From contig DOQG01000003.1 in NCBI GenBank assembly GCA_003512525.1, forward strand, positions 75,131-139,130: DNA of 64,000 nucleotides, given 5' to 3'. The stretch is from Oscillospiraceae bacterium (GTDB lineage Bacteria; Bacillota; Clostridia; Oscillospirales; Ruminococcaceae). Within the stretch, counting starts at the first letter, position 1. Every line of letters starts with the position of its first letter. The translations under genes and the position numbers were made by a program. Under the pieces are notes generated by a model. The model saw nothing but the letters and a program-made list of their open reading frames with translations. It made no database searches and had not been told where the DNA came from. Positions 34,131-42,870 of this stretch are shown here, piece by piece.

Positions 34131-34687
34131 AAGGGTGCTGTTTTGAGCAGTATCTGATCGACAACTGCTCCCCTACTCTTGCATCTCTTAAAACCGCTAA
34201 CCTGTTCAATTGCAGATTTGGTGATGTAAGCGAGCTTGAGAATGCGGTCAGCCGCTGGAACAAGGAGCTGTCCGTCAAGGGCATCAGCGTAACAGTACTG
34301 AGAAGACGTGAAAACACGGCACTGATATATGTATACAGAACGGAAAAGCTTGCGGAAGATTTCAGTCGTCCAGGTGTAGCGCGCTTTATGAAGCGTCACG
34401 GTTATGAGAATACCAATATCGGATACTGCATTGACATTCTCAGGGAAAAGCTTATGAACAGTGAGGATTTTCCGCACGAGATAGGGATATTCTTAGGATA
34501 TCCGCTTGGGGACGTTATAGGCTTTATCGATAATGCAGGCAAGAACAGTCGGTGCACAGGCTGTTGGAAAGTTTACTGCAATGAGTGCGAGGCTATGCGC
34601 ACCTTTGCGAGATTTGACAAGTGCAGAGCTGTCTACCAAAAGATGTGGGCAAAAGGCAGGAGTATCGTGCAGCTAACAGTTGCATAA
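34127..34687 (+). CDS. DUF3793-family protein
   Basis: 186 residues. Characteristic features are the N-terminal CSPTLASLKTANLFNCR, VLRRRENTALIYVYR, and the C-terminal FLGYPLGDVIGFI followed by a Cys-rich segment (CTGCWKVYCNECEA) that could bind metal. The function is unknown. It is translationally coupled to DUF2325 and is followed after 32 bases by flavodoxin, an arrangement often seen under iron control. Confidence 0.88.
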   Translation: MKGCCFEQYLIDNCSPTLASLKTANLFNCRFGDVSELENAVSRWNKELSVKGISVTVLRRRENTALIYVYRTEKLAEDFSRPGVARFMKRHGYENTNIGYCIDILREKLMNSEDFPHEIGIFLGYPLGDVIGFIDNAGKNSRCTGCWKVYCNECEAMRTFARFDKCRAVYQKMWAKGRSIVQLTVA

Positions 34688-34719
34688 TATAAAGAACATT
34701 TATGAAAGGATTTTTTATT

Positions 34720-35142
34720 ATGAAAACAGCAGTAGTATATTGGAGCGGAACAGGCAACACCGAGGCTATGGCAGGCTCAGTTGCAGAGGGCGCAAAGAGC
34801 GCAGGCGCAGAGGTAAGCGTATTCACAGCGGCTGACTTCTCAGCAGATATGGTAGATCAGTTTGATTCTATCGCTTTCGGTTGTCCTTCAATGGGTAGCG
34901 AACAGCTTGAGGACAGCGAGTTTGAGCCTATGTTCAACGCTTGTGAAGCAAAGCTTTCAGGCAAGAAGGTAGGACTATTCGGTTCTTACGGCTGGGGCGA
35001 CGGCGAATGGATGAGAAACTGGGAGGAACAGTGCATCGCTGACGGCGCAATTATGGCAGGCGAATGTGTTATCTGCAACGAAGCTCCCGATGACACAGCA
35101 ACCGAGCAGTGCGTTGAGCTCGGTAAGGCGCTTGCATCATAA
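34720..35142 (+). CDS. Flavodoxin
   Basis: 140 residues from the ATG at 34720; an ATG at 34702 is rejected because the binding site GAAAGGA lies inside that extension. The FMN phosphate loop is SGTGNTEAMAGSV, and the flavin-flanking loops are GCPSMGSEQLED and GSYGWGDGEWM. It is a short-chain flavodoxin that carries electrons in place of ferredoxin, typically when iron is scarce. The paired operators upstream fit such regulation. Confidence 0.94.
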   Translation: MKTAVVYWSGTGNTEAMAGSVAEGAKSAGAEVSVFTAADFSADMVDQFDSIAFGCPSMGSEQLEDSEFEPMFNACEAKLSGKKVGLFGSYGWGDGEWMRNWEEQCIADGAIMAGECVICNEAPDDTATEQCVELGKALAS

Positions 35143-35182
35143 ATTCAGAATACAACTTAAAGATAAACAAACATACTCCGTA

Positions 35183-35212
35183 AAACACCGCAGAGGAAAT
35201 GCTCTGCGGTGT
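35183..35212 (+). terminator. Hairpin after the flavodoxin gene
   Basis: AACACCGCAGA (35183-35193) pairs with TCTGCGGTGTT (35202-35212); only a mixed C/T tract follows. Confidence 0.65.
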
Positions 35213-35224
35213 TCCCTTTCCCCC

Positions 35225-35253
35225 TTGACAATCATTCTCCTCTGTGCTAAAAT
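35225..35253 (+). promoter_or_regulatory. proS promoter
   Basis: TTGACA (35225-35230) and TAAAAT (35248-35253), 17-base spacer. Confidence 0.82.
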
Positions 35254-35261
35254 AATACCAT

Positions 35262-35488
35262 ACAGAAAAGCTATGACAAGAAACAGTAGATAAATCTGCG
35301 TCACAGAGAAAGAGCGGTTGGTGAAAGCTCCCGACAAGGTTTTATCGAACCCGTCTTTGAGCTGTACACGATGAGTGTTACCGGTTTCTCCCGTTACAGA
35401 GATACAAGTGCGGTTATACCGAATTTAGGTGGTACCACGGAACAATGTTTCGCCCTAAGCAAATTTAATGCTTCGGGCTTTTTTTATG
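35262..35488 (+). promoter_or_regulatory. T-box leader (tRNA-Pro sensing) of proS
   Basis: The 14-base T-box AGGTGGTACCACGG stands at 35427-35440; its TGGT can pair with the ACCA end of uncharged tRNA-Pro. Stem I contains GGTTGGTGAAAGCTC, and the specifier region GAACCCGTCTTTGAGC offers a CCC or CCG proline codon. The terminator is GCCCTAAGC (35452-35460) with GCTTCGGGC (35470-35478) and seven T. Uncharged tRNA-Pro would favour readthrough into proS. The start of the leader is placed after the -10 box. Confidence 0.88.
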
Positions 35489-35512
35489 CCCGAAATTCAG
35501 GAGGACAACATA

Positions 35513-37237
35513 ATGAAGCTTGAAAAACTGGTCGGCGACCGTTTTAAGGAAAGACCCTCGGACTGTCAGATTGACAGCCACGCAATTATGGTGAGAGGCG
35601 GCTATATCAAGTATATGGCTAACGGCATCTTCTCGTCATACGCACCCACAAAGAGGATAACAAAGAAGATTGAACAGATCATCAGAGAAGAAATGGACAA
35701 GATAGACGGACAGGAAGTACAGTTTCCTGTTGTTATGCCCGCTTCACTCTGGCAGGAGTCAGGCAGATACGAAAGCATCGGCAGTGAGCTGTTACGTTTT
35801 ACAGACCGTAACAGAATGCCTATGGTACTCGGTATGACACACGAGGAAGCCGCTGTACATCTTGTGCGTGAATACGGCAAGAGCTACACAAAGTATCCTT
35901 TCATGATTTATCAGATACAGACAAAGTTCCGTGATGAAGCACGTCCGAGAGGTGGTCTTATCAGAGTCCGTGAGTTCACTATGAAGGACGCTTACTCATT
36001 CCACACATCTCAGGAAGATCTTGAGCAGTATTACGATAAGTGCCACAAGGCTTATGAAAACATATTCAGACGCGCAGGCGTTCCCGAGGTAATCTCGGTC
36101 AAGTCCGATTCAGGTATGATGGGCGGCAGTATTTCGCACGAATTCATGCTCCTTACACCCGTAGGCGAGGATACAATAGCAAGCTGTCACGAATGTGGTT
36201 TCAATGCGAATATGGAAGCCGCAGGCAGCATTATCGAGAACACTAGAGATGAAGTTTCCGCACCTATGGAGCTTGTTCATACTCCGAATATCCATACAAT
36301 CGAAGAAATATGCGGCTTTTTGCATACTCCCAAGGAAAAGAGCTGTAAGGCTGTCGTATATCAGAGAAACGCAGACGACAGCTATGTTGTTGTATTCACT
36401 AGAGGCGACATTGACGTAAACGAAACAAAACTCCGTAACTTCTTAGGCTGTGAGATCCACCCCGCTGTGATCACAGAAGAATGTGGTCTTAACGCAGGAT
36501 ATATAGGACCTGTCGGTCTTCCCGAAAATATGACTGTTCTGTTTGATACCTCACTTCAGAATACAAACAACCTTTCTTGCGGTGCAAATAAGGAAGAATA
36601 CCATTACACAGGTCTTGACATCGACCGTGACTGCGGCAATGTAGAATATCACGACTTTGCAAAGATCCTTGACGGCGGCATCTGCCCCAACTGCCACAAG
36701 CACTCAATTTCTATTTCAAGAGGTATTGAGGTCGGCAACATATTCCAGCTCGGTACAAAGTACACAAAGACTATGGGTATGACTTACCTTGACAGCAACG
36801 GCGAGGAAAAGACTCCTATTATGGGCTGTTACGGTATCGGTGTCGGCAGACTTGCGGCTTCGGTATGCGAGGCGCACCACGATGATTACGGTCCCATCTG
36901 GCCTATGCCTATTGCACCTTGGCAGGTTCATATCTGCGCTGTACGTTCAGATGACGCAGATGTTAAGGCTTGCGCGGACAAGCTGTATAACACCTTGCAG
37001 AACGCAGGCACTGAGGTTATCTATGACGACAGACAGGTAAGCGCAGGCGTTATGTTCTCAGACGCAGACCTTCTCGGTGTACCGCTGAGAGTTGTTGTAA
37101 GTCCCAGAAACCTGAAGGACAACTGCTGTGAGATTTCCGCAAGGGATAAGAGCTTCTCATATAAAGTTCCGGTTGAAGAAACCGCAGACAAGGTTCAGGA
37201 GCTTATCAAGGAGCTTATGGCTAAGTTCAACGACTGA
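35513..37237 (+). CDS. proS: Prolyl-tRNA synthetase, bacterial type
   Basis: 574 residues from the ATG at 35513 (CAGGAGG upstream). Class II core: FPVVMPASLWQESGRY (motif 1), TKFRDEARPRGGLIRVREFTMKDAYSFH (motif 2), CYGIGVGRLAASVCE (motif 3). An INS/YbaK-like editing insertion lies at about 225-400 (EEICGFLHTPKEKSCKAVVYQ). The anticodon-binding domain is C-terminal (PWQVHICAVRSDD). It is controlled by the T-box upstream and closed by a terminator at 37257. Confidence 0.97.
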   Translation: MKLEKLVGDRFKERPSDCQIDSHAIMVRGGYIKYMANGIFSSYAPTKRITKKIEQIIREEMDKIDGQEVQFPVVMPASLWQESGRYESIGSELLRFTDRNRMPMVLGMTHEEAAVHLVREYGKSYTKYPFMIYQIQTKFRDEARPRGGLIRVREFTMKDAYSFHTSQEDLEQYYDKCHKAYENIFRRAGVPEVISVKSDSGMMGGSISHEFMLLTPVGEDTIASCHECGFNANMEAAGSIIENTRDEVSAPMELVHTPNIHTIEEICGFLHTPKEKSCKAVVYQRNADDSYVVVFTRGDIDVNETKLRNFLGCEIHPAVITEECGLNAGYIGPVGLPENMTVLFDTSLQNTNNLSCGANKEEYHYTGLDIDRDCGNVEYHDFAKILDGGICPNCHKHSISISRGIEVGNIFQLGTKYTKTMGMTYLDSNGEEKTPIMGCYGIGVGRLAASVCEAHHDDYGPIWPMPIAPWQVHICAVRSDDADVKACADKLYNTLQNAGTEVIYDDRQVSAGVMFSDADLLGVPLRVVVSPRNLKDNCCEISARDKSFSYKVPVEETADKVQELIKELMAKFND

Positions 37238-37256
37238 GCATATTAAACGACGGCTT

Positions 37257-37287
37257 AAGGGCAGTGCTTTGCGGCACTGCCCTTTTA
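37257..37287 (+). terminator. proS terminator
   Basis: AAGGGCAGTGC (37257-37267) pairs with GCACTGCCCTT (37274-37284), followed by T. Confidence 0.85.
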
Positions 37288-37429
37288 AAATGTTTCCGCT
37301 AAAACTTATAGTACACAAATTACCACAGGAGCTTAATATCACCATATTGTCCTTTTTATCGTACACATCATATGATATTATATAAGTAACGAAAAACGCT
37401 GAAGCAACACCGGAGAAAAGGAGAAAAAT

Positions 37430-37615
37430 ATGTCATTCATAGTTTTATTTATCGGCCTGATTATATATGGAATATGGAAAAATTGCGAACCGCAGATTCC
37501 CGCATCATATCACAACAACTGGAAGCTTGAGCAGGAGGACTCGTGGAAAGTCAGCACAGGACAGATGACACGCAGACAGTTTATGAAAAATATCAATAAC
37601 GGAAAATATCGATAA
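37430..37615 (+). CDS. Small single-pass membrane protein
   Basis: 61 residues. AAAGGAG stands 6 bases before the ATG, a likely promoter (TTGTCC near 37347, TATGAT near 37371) lies upstream and a strong hairpin follows, so the gene looks real despite its size. One hydrophobic helix (FIVLFIGLIIYGIW, about 3-16) leads to a soluble tail (NNWKLEQEDSWKVSTGQMTRRQFMKNINNGKY). The family is not recognised. Confidence 0.65.
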   Translation: MSFIVLFIGLIIYGIWKNCEPQIPASYHNNWKLEQEDSWKVSTGQMTRRQFMKNINNGKYR

Positions 37616-37637
37616 TGTTTGCTCATCGGCATAAAGT

Positions 37638-37668
37638 CAGCCCTCGTCTGAAATTCGGACGAGGGCTG
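37638..37668. terminator. Hairpin between convergent small genes
   Basis: CAGCCCTCGTC (37638-37648) pairs perfectly with GACGAGGGCTG (37658-37668). It can end the small plus-strand gene and the minus-strand spoVM operon. Confidence 0.75.
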
Positions 37669-37672
37669 TACT

Positions 37673-37756
37673 TTAGCTTTCTGTCTTTTTTATTCCGAAA
37701 AACAGTCTTAGAAAACCCGCCAGTATTCTCGGTGTTTTGCAAACTACGATTTTCAT
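37673..37756 (-). CDS. spoVM: SpoVM-like 27-residue spore-coat anchor peptide
   Basis: 27 residues: MKIVVCKTPRILAGFLRLFF then GIKKTES. It matches SpoVM in size, amphipathic helix, a central Pro and a basic C-terminal end. SpoVM recognises the curved forespore membrane and anchors SpoIVA to start coat assembly. GAGAGGT precedes the ATG at 37756; a longer frame from 37879 overlaps the neighbouring gene. Its place at the end of a prpC-prkC-rsgA-thiN run is the same as in Bacillus, which makes the call strong for such a tiny gene. Confidence 0.85.
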   Translation of the reverse strand: MKIVVCKTPRILAGFLRLFFGIKKTES

Positions 37757-37772
37757 AATATGTACCTCTCTT

Positions 37773-37934
37773 TCAGCAGAAAAATAACAGCCATACTCCG
37801 AGCGCAATAAGCAGCAGGGACAGTATGACAAGCAGTGTTTCAGCCGACATACAGGTAACGCAGATAAGAATACCCGCAAGACCGAGTATGAAAGCAGGAA
37901 ATTTTGACCGTCCCGGTCTGCGCCTTCTCATCAT
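37773..37934 (-). CDS. Small two-helix membrane protein between thiN and spoVM
   Basis: 53 residues: MMRRRRPGRSKF, then two hydrophobic helices (about 13-28 and 32-52) separated by a tight turn (CMSAET). The start at 37934 is set by GGGAGGT 7 bases upstream; a longer frame from 38051 overlaps thiN. That binding site lies inside an 11-base hairpin stem (37939-37989). The family is not recognised. Its position in the operon suggests co-expression with spoVM. Confidence 0.7.
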   Translation of the reverse strand: MMRRRRPGRSKFPAFILGLAGILICVTCMSAETLLVILSLLLIALGVWLLFFC

Positions 37935-37936
37935 AA

Positions 37937-37991
37937 ACAATACCTCCCGTCGGCTAAAGTTACTACACTTTATTCCGTCGGGAGGTATTTT
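37937..37991 (-). promoter_or_regulatory. Hairpin that hides the ribosome binding site of the small membrane protein
   Basis: On the minus strand AATACCTCCCG (37989-37979) pairs with CGGGAGGTATT (37949-37939), with three further pairs after one mismatch. The second arm contains the GGGAGGT binding site for the gene starting at 37934. The hairpin begins 8 bases after the thiN stop. Confidence 0.65.
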
Positions 37992-37996
37992 GTTAC

Positions 37997-38614
37997 TTAT
38001 CTTTTTACAGTCATTACAACTGCCAGTCCGCTTTTTATCTCTACAGTACAATCTGTGTCAGCAATAAACTCATTGCTGACACCTATCGGAAAGCTGCGCT
38101 CCATAACATAATCTTTTAGCGGATACTCTGCCCCGGTAATGGATACGGTTGCTTTATCGCTTACAGCAAACACCGACAGATATCTTGACAAATCGGGTAG
38201 CAATGTTATCTTCTCATCTTCAAGAATGTAAACATCTGTCGTGTCGCCTTTTATGAATGCATTTGCTCCATGCTCACGTATAAAAAGCAGTGTTGCGATA
38301 TTCGCAAGCGTATGGTCGGTTCTTCCGCCACAGGCGCTGACAAGCGCTATGCTGTCGTATCCTCTGCTAAGTGCAATTCTTACGGCAAGCATAGTGTCGG
38401 TATCATCCTTATGCGTCGACGAACGCAGTATTTCGATATTCTGCGGTAGCTTGCTTTCTATGCTGTCAAAGTCCCCGAGAACAAGGTCGGGCGTAATTCC
38501 GGCGGCAAATGCCTTGTCATAGCCACTGTCCGCACATATAACAAATGTATCCTTCGGTATCCTTACGGTTTTGCACGGTTCAGGCCCGCCGCATATAATA
38601 TAACAGGTTTTCAT
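37997..38614 (-). CDS. thiN: Thiamine pyrophosphokinase
   Basis: 205 residues. It makes thiamine diphosphate from thiamine and ATP. Motifs: CADSGYDKAFAAGITPDLVLGDFDSI near the N-terminus, THKDDTDTMLAV, ACGGRTDHTLANI, and the beta-rich C-terminal domain with PIGVSNEF. The ATG at 38614 overlaps the rsgA stop by one base, so they are coupled. thiN follows rsgA here without rpe between them. Confidence 0.94.
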   Translation of the reverse strand: MKTCYIICGGPEPCKTVRIPKDTFVICADSGYDKAFAAGITPDLVLGDFDSIESKLPQNIEILRSSTHKDDTDTMLAVRIALSRGYDSIALVSACGGRTDHTLANIATLLFIREHGANAFIKGDTTDVYILEDEKITLLPDLSRYLSVFAVSDKATVSITGAEYPLKDYVMERSFPIGVSNEFIADTDCTVEIKSGLAVVMTVKR

Positions 38615-39510
38615 TACTTATTCTTAAACTCCCATTCATTGAGTTTATCCGCTTCCTCGCACATCCTTGCATAGCTGTCATAGCGGGACTGCTCTATTTT
38701 ACCCTCGCACAGTGCTTCGGTTACGGCACAGCCGCTCTCTTTAAGATGAACACAATCTCTGAAACGGCATTTGCCGAGATATTCTGCAAATTCCCTGAAA
38801 GAATATTGCAGTTCATTTTTCGGAATAAATCCATAGCGGCTTACCTCTACCGTTGAAAAGCCGGGTGTATCGGCAATATAGCCGCCGTCAAGCCGGAACA
38901 GCTCAACCTGCCTTGTTGTGTGCCGTCCTCTGCCAAGTTTTTTGCTGATATCGCCTATGCTCCTTTCAAGTCCCGGGAACAGATGATTCATCAGGCTGGA
39001 CTTTCCGACACCGGAGTTTCCGATAAGCGCGGAAAGCTTGCCTCGGATATACTCTTTTATCTCATCTATTCCGTTTCCGGTACTGTTATCCATATAGAAT
39101 ACTTTAAATCCGCAATTACGATAAATCGAAGCAAAATCTTCACAGTCACATATGTCCTGCTTTGTTATCACAATAACCGGCTCTATATGCTTACTTTCAA
39201 ATATGGATATCAGTTTGTCCGTTACAAGTGTGTTAGGTGCAGGATCAACAGCCGATGTTACAAGCAATGCACAGTCAAGGTTTGCTAGCGGCGGGCGGAT
39301 TATATGATTTTTGCGCTGCTTTATCTCCGTGATAAGCGGAACGGCACTTTCCTCTACGCATACAACTACATTATCGCCTGCGCATGGCGATATTTTTTCT
39401 TTTCTGAATACTCCCCTTGCATTACAACATAAAACGCCGTCGGAGACATCTACATAGTAGTTGCCGCCGACAGCCTTTGTTATAATGCCTTCAAATTTAT
39501 GTTTATCCAA
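38614..39510 (-). CDS. rsgA: Ribosome small-subunit-dependent GTPase A
   Basis: 298 residues from a TTG at 39510 (GAGGT upstream). It has an OB-fold N-terminus, a circularly permuted GTPase domain (ITKQD as G4 before the P-loop GNSGVGKSSLMNHL, then DTPGFS as G3) and a C-terminal zinc motif (CRFRDCVHLKESGC). RsgA (YloQ/CpgA) checks late 30S maturation, and in B. subtilis it is a substrate of PrkC, encoded directly upstream here. Confidence 0.95.
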   Translation of the reverse strand: MDKHKFEGIITKAVGGNYYVDVSDGVLCCNARGVFRKEKISPCAGDNVVVCVEESAVPLITEIKQRKNHIIRPPLANLDCALLVTSAVDPAPNTLVTDKLISIFESKHIEPVIVITKQDICDCEDFASIYRNCGFKVFYMDNSTGNGIDEIKEYIRGKLSALIGNSGVGKSSLMNHLFPGLERSIGDISKKLGRGRHTTRQVELFRLDGGYIADTPGFSTVEVSRYGFIPKNELQYSFREFAEYLGKCRFRDCVHLKESGCAVTEALCEGKIEQSRYDSYARMCEEADKLNEWEFKNK

Positions 39511-39524
39511 AGGCAGACCTCATA

Positions 39525-42068
39525 TTATTCAGTTACATCAACGCTTGAAATATCTTCAGATGATGGCTCATCTGCCGATGCCGGAGCATCCGTTGAAGAA
39601 GCATCCGATGAACTGTCATCTGTAGCCGGTTCACTTGCTTTGAGTATATTGAACAGACCCTGATTGTAGGATTTAAGAATCTGCTTTGCCTCGCCTGAAG
39701 TAAAGTCGACCTGGATCTCCGCAAGAGTACCTGAAAGCTCTTCATCCTTGATATTTGTAATCCTGATAATATAGTCCTTTGTTTCGTTGCTCATACCGGA
39801 TACATCAAATGTGATTGTTTTTCCGGCAGCAAGCGACATATCCTTTGTTTCGCTGTCCTTTACTACATTACCGTCAGTATCTGTATAGGTAAATACAAAT
39901 GTACCCGTGTTAACAGCAGATGACGGAAGATCAAGTGAAACAGTGCCGTTTACGGCTACAGCAGGAACAGACGAAGGCTCTTCCGGTATCGTTGTTTCCG
40001 GCTCCTTATACTTAAGCTCTTTGAATAAATCCTTGTTATAATTTGCTATATCGGGCTCTGTATCTTCATTCTTAAAGTCAACGTTTATTTCTGCAAGAAC
40101 GCCGCTGAGTGATGTGTCTGCAACGTTAGTGATCTTTATCGTGTATGTTGTAGGCTCTGAACCGCTTACCTCAAATGTGATCGTCTTGCCTGCATTTACA
40201 GCCATATCACGTTCTTCTTCCTTGAACGATACACCGTCCTTGAAGTACTCAAACTTGAATGTACCTGTATCGGTTACGTCTGAGGGCAGGTCGAGCGAAA
40301 CCTCGGTCTTGATGCTTACAGCCTTACCGTCGCAGACAGTTACCTCTATCTCAGTATCTTCGTTGACTACAGAGTTAGCGTCTATGCTCTGCTTTATTAC
40401 TTCGCCTTCCTTGTACTCATTGCTTGAGCCGGATACTTCCTTGAGCTTGAGGTTCTTGTCCTCGGCCTCCTTGCGGGCTTTTTCAATTGTCATACCGATA
40501 AACTTAGGTACATTTACCGCCTTTACAAGCTTACCGTTACTTACATATACCTTTACTACCGTACCCTGAGATACCTCAGAATGTGCGGCCGGCTCTGTCT
40601 TTATAACAATATCCTTTGCAACTTCATCATCATTGATGTAAACCAGTTTTGGTTTAAGTCCCTTTTTCTCCAGCTTTATCTGTGCATCCTGAGCAGAAAG
40701 GTTTGCATAATCATCAACCTCTACCTTCTGTGGACCGTTACTGATAACTATGTTGACTATTGTGCTCTTCTTTATAGTTCTTCCTGCGGGAGTTTTCTGA
40801 TCCATTACTTCGTTTTCCTTGTAATCGGTAGAATACTGTCTGTCGATATCAAGATTAAGATCGGGATATTTCTCCTTTACGTCATCTAGTGTCATACCGA
40901 TGATGTTAGGCATGGTCATTTCATCTGTTGTACCACTGGTAGTTCCAAGGTTTTTCGTAACGATCGAGAATATCAGCCATGCGGTCATTATTACGAAAAC
41001 AGACGCTACTGCAAAAAGTATAGGTAAAAGCGGCGAACGTCTTTCTTCTACCTCTTCATCATCTTCATCATCGTCGTACAGATCGTTATCCTCTTCCTCT
41101 TCGCTTTCGGATAGTGTATCATTTGCCGCATTCTGCTCGGGAGCATTGGGATCGGACACTTTATCAAAGTACTTTGTTGAACCGTCAGCCGAGAAGTATT
41201 TGTATTCAAACACTATGCTGGGGTCTTTCTTGAACTCTTCTATATCGTTTATCATCTCGCCTGCGGTCTGATAACGCATTGAGGGCTCTTTCTGCATAGC
41301 CTTGAGCGTGATCTCTTCAAGTCCCTCCGGGATAGAAGAATTTATCTCGCGCGGCGGCTTAGGCGGAGTCTGCATATGCTGGAGCGCGATAGCTACAGGT
41401 GTTTCACCGTCAAAAGGCTTCTGACCTGTCAGCATTTCATAGAGCATTACGCCTACAGAATAGATATCGCTCTTTTCATCGGTCATCTCGCCTCTTGCCT
41501 GCTCAGGGCTGATATAGTGAACAGAACCGATAGCCTTTTCCGATAACGTCTTGTCGGTTTCCCGGTTAAAACGTGCTATACCGAAATCCATGACTTTTAT
41601 TGTACCGTCAGGAAGCATCATAACATTCTGCGACTTGATGTCACGGTGAACTATACCTCTGTCATGAGCGTGCTGTAAAGCTCTTAATATCTGTACGGTA
41701 AAATATACCGCATCTTTCCATTTGAGAACGCCCTGAAGCTTGATGTACTCTGCAAGAGATATTCCGTCTATGTACTCCATTACGATAAACTGTATCTGCT
41801 CATTGAAGCCGACATCGTATATCTTTACAATGTTCGGGTGTGAAAGCAGAGCTATCGCCTTGGATTCGTTTCTGAAACGTCTGAGAAAGTCCTCGCTGCC
41901 TGCAAATTCGTTCTTCAAGATCTTTACGGCAACTATTCTGTCCTCGGTAATATCCCTCGCCTTGTAGATATCAGCCATTCCACCCGTTCCGATAAGCTCA
42001 AGCAGCTCATAACGACCGTCAAGGCGTCTGCCTATCATATTGTCCATATTGTTATCCATAAAATCCAC
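39525..42068 (-). CDS. prkC: PASTA-domain Ser/Thr protein kinase with duplicated extra C-terminal module
   Basis: 847 residues. Kinase domain (about 18-280: GTGGMADIYKARD, VAVKIL, HRDIKSQNVM, DFGIA), very acidic juxtamembrane stretch (about 325-345), one transmembrane helix (about 352-374), three PASTA domains (about 385-590, e.g. NIIGMTLDDVKEKYP, PKFIGMTIEKARKEA), then two copies of a roughly 100-residue beta-rich module (SLDLPS...AGKTITF...VDF, about 595-700 and 715-815) and a Ser/Asp-rich tail. PASTA domains sense muropeptides. The extra module is not part of standard PrkC, which is about 650 residues. The GTG at 42068 (GGAG upstream) or the ATG at 42059 can be the start. Confidence 0.93.
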   Translation of the reverse strand: MDFMDNNMDNMIGRRLDGRYELLELIGTGGMADIYKARDITEDRIVAVKILKNEFAGSEDFLRRFRNESKAIALLSHPNIVKIYDVGFNEQIQFIVMEYIDGISLAEYIKLQGVLKWKDAVYFTVQILRALQHAHDRGIVHRDIKSQNVMMLPDGTIKVMDFGIARFNRETDKTLSEKAIGSVHYISPEQARGEMTDEKSDIYSVGVMLYEMLTGQKPFDGETPVAIALQHMQTPPKPPREINSSIPEGLEEITLKAMQKEPSMRYQTAGEMINDIEEFKKDPSIVFEYKYFSADGSTKYFDKVSDPNAPEQNAANDTLSESEEEEDNDLYDDDEDDEEVEERRSPLLPILFAVASVFVIMTAWLIFSIVTKNLGTTSGTTDEMTMPNIIGMTLDDVKEKYPDLNLDIDRQYSTDYKENEVMDQKTPAGRTIKKSTIVNIVISNGPQKVEVDDYANLSAQDAQIKLEKKGLKPKLVYINDDEVAKDIVIKTEPAAHSEVSQGTVVKVYVSNGKLVKAVNVPKFIGMTIEKARKEAEDKNLKLKEVSGSSNEYKEGEVIKQSIDANSVVNEDTEIEVTVCDGKAVSIKTEVSLDLPSDVTDTGTFKFEYFKDGVSFKEEERDMAVNAGKTITFEVSGSEPTTYTIKITNVADTSLSGVLAEINVDFKNEDTEPDIANYNKDLFKELKYKEPETTIPEEPSSVPAVAVNGTVSLDLPSSAVNTGTFVFTYTDTDGNVVKDSETKDMSLAAGKTITFDVSGMSNETKDYIIRITNIKDEELSGTLAEIQVDFTSGEAKQILKSYNQGLFNILKASEPATDDSSSDASSTDAPASADEPSSEDISSVDVTE

Positions 42069-42114
42069 CGTTTCTCCGTATCAGTTTAATGTGCGACCCA
42101 TACGGTAAGTCGTT

Positions 42115-42843
42115 TTATATTGAAACCACGGCTACGGTCACGTTGTCGCGTCCGCCGTGTTTATTGACATAATCTATAAGCTGATCACAGCACTTAGCAA
42201 CAGGAGAAGCTGCTATTACGTTAGCTATCTCAGTATCCTCGGCATAGGAGCTCAGTCCGTCCGAGCAGAAAAGAAGCATATCGTCCTTTTTAACATCAAG
42301 CTCAAAATAATCGGGAGTAATAAAAGGTTGAGCTCCGACTGCCTTTGTAATTCGGTTTCTGTCGGGATGCGTTTTACTCTCCTCGTAAGTAATTATGCCT
42401 TTTTCTACAAGCTTTCTGATATATGTATGATCCTTTGTGACCTGCTGCATATTATCGTCAAAGAAAAAATAACACCTGCTGTCACCGACATTGATAATAT
42501 AAGCCCTTTCATTGAAGATGATCCCGGCTACACAGGTAGTTCCCATTCCCGCTTTATCGGGATCTGCCTTTGCCATATCATATACCACACTGTTTGCCGC
42601 AGTAACAGATGTTATAAGCAGATTTCTTATCTGGTTTCGGGTTATGTCCTTTCTGAACCCCTTTATCAGTCTGTCCTTGATAAAGTCAACTGTAGTCAGA
42701 CTGGCATAGCCGCCGGCATTCTGTCCTCCCATTCCGTCACACAGAATTACAGCGACAGCATCGTTTGCAAGTTCGCCTATCCAATAGTTATCCTGATTTT
42801 CTTCACGACAATTACCGATATCGGTCTTTGCGTAAGCTTTCAT
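42115..42843 (-). CDS. prpC: PP2C-type Ser/Thr protein phosphatase
   Basis: 242 residues. PP2C metal motifs are complete: REENQDNYW, ILCDGMGGQNAGGYAS, YIINVGDSRCYFF, LLFCSDGLSSYAED and GGRDNVTVAVV. It reverses phosphorylation by the PASTA kinase encoded 46 bases downstream. It is cytoplasmic. RBS AAGGGAG precedes the ATG. Confidence 0.95.
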   Translation of the reverse strand: MKAYAKTDIGNCREENQDNYWIGELANDAVAVILCDGMGGQNAGGYASLTTVDFIKDRLIKGFRKDITRNQIRNLLITSVTAANSVVYDMAKADPDKAGMGTTCVAGIIFNERAYIINVGDSRCYFFFDDNMQQVTKDHTYIRKLVEKGIITYEESKTHPDRNRITKAVGAQPFITPDYFELDVKKDDMLLFCSDGLSSYAEDTEIANVIAASPVAKCCDQLIDYVNKHGGRDNVTVAVVSI

Positions 42844-42870
42844 ATATAATAGTTCTCCCTTGATATCACT

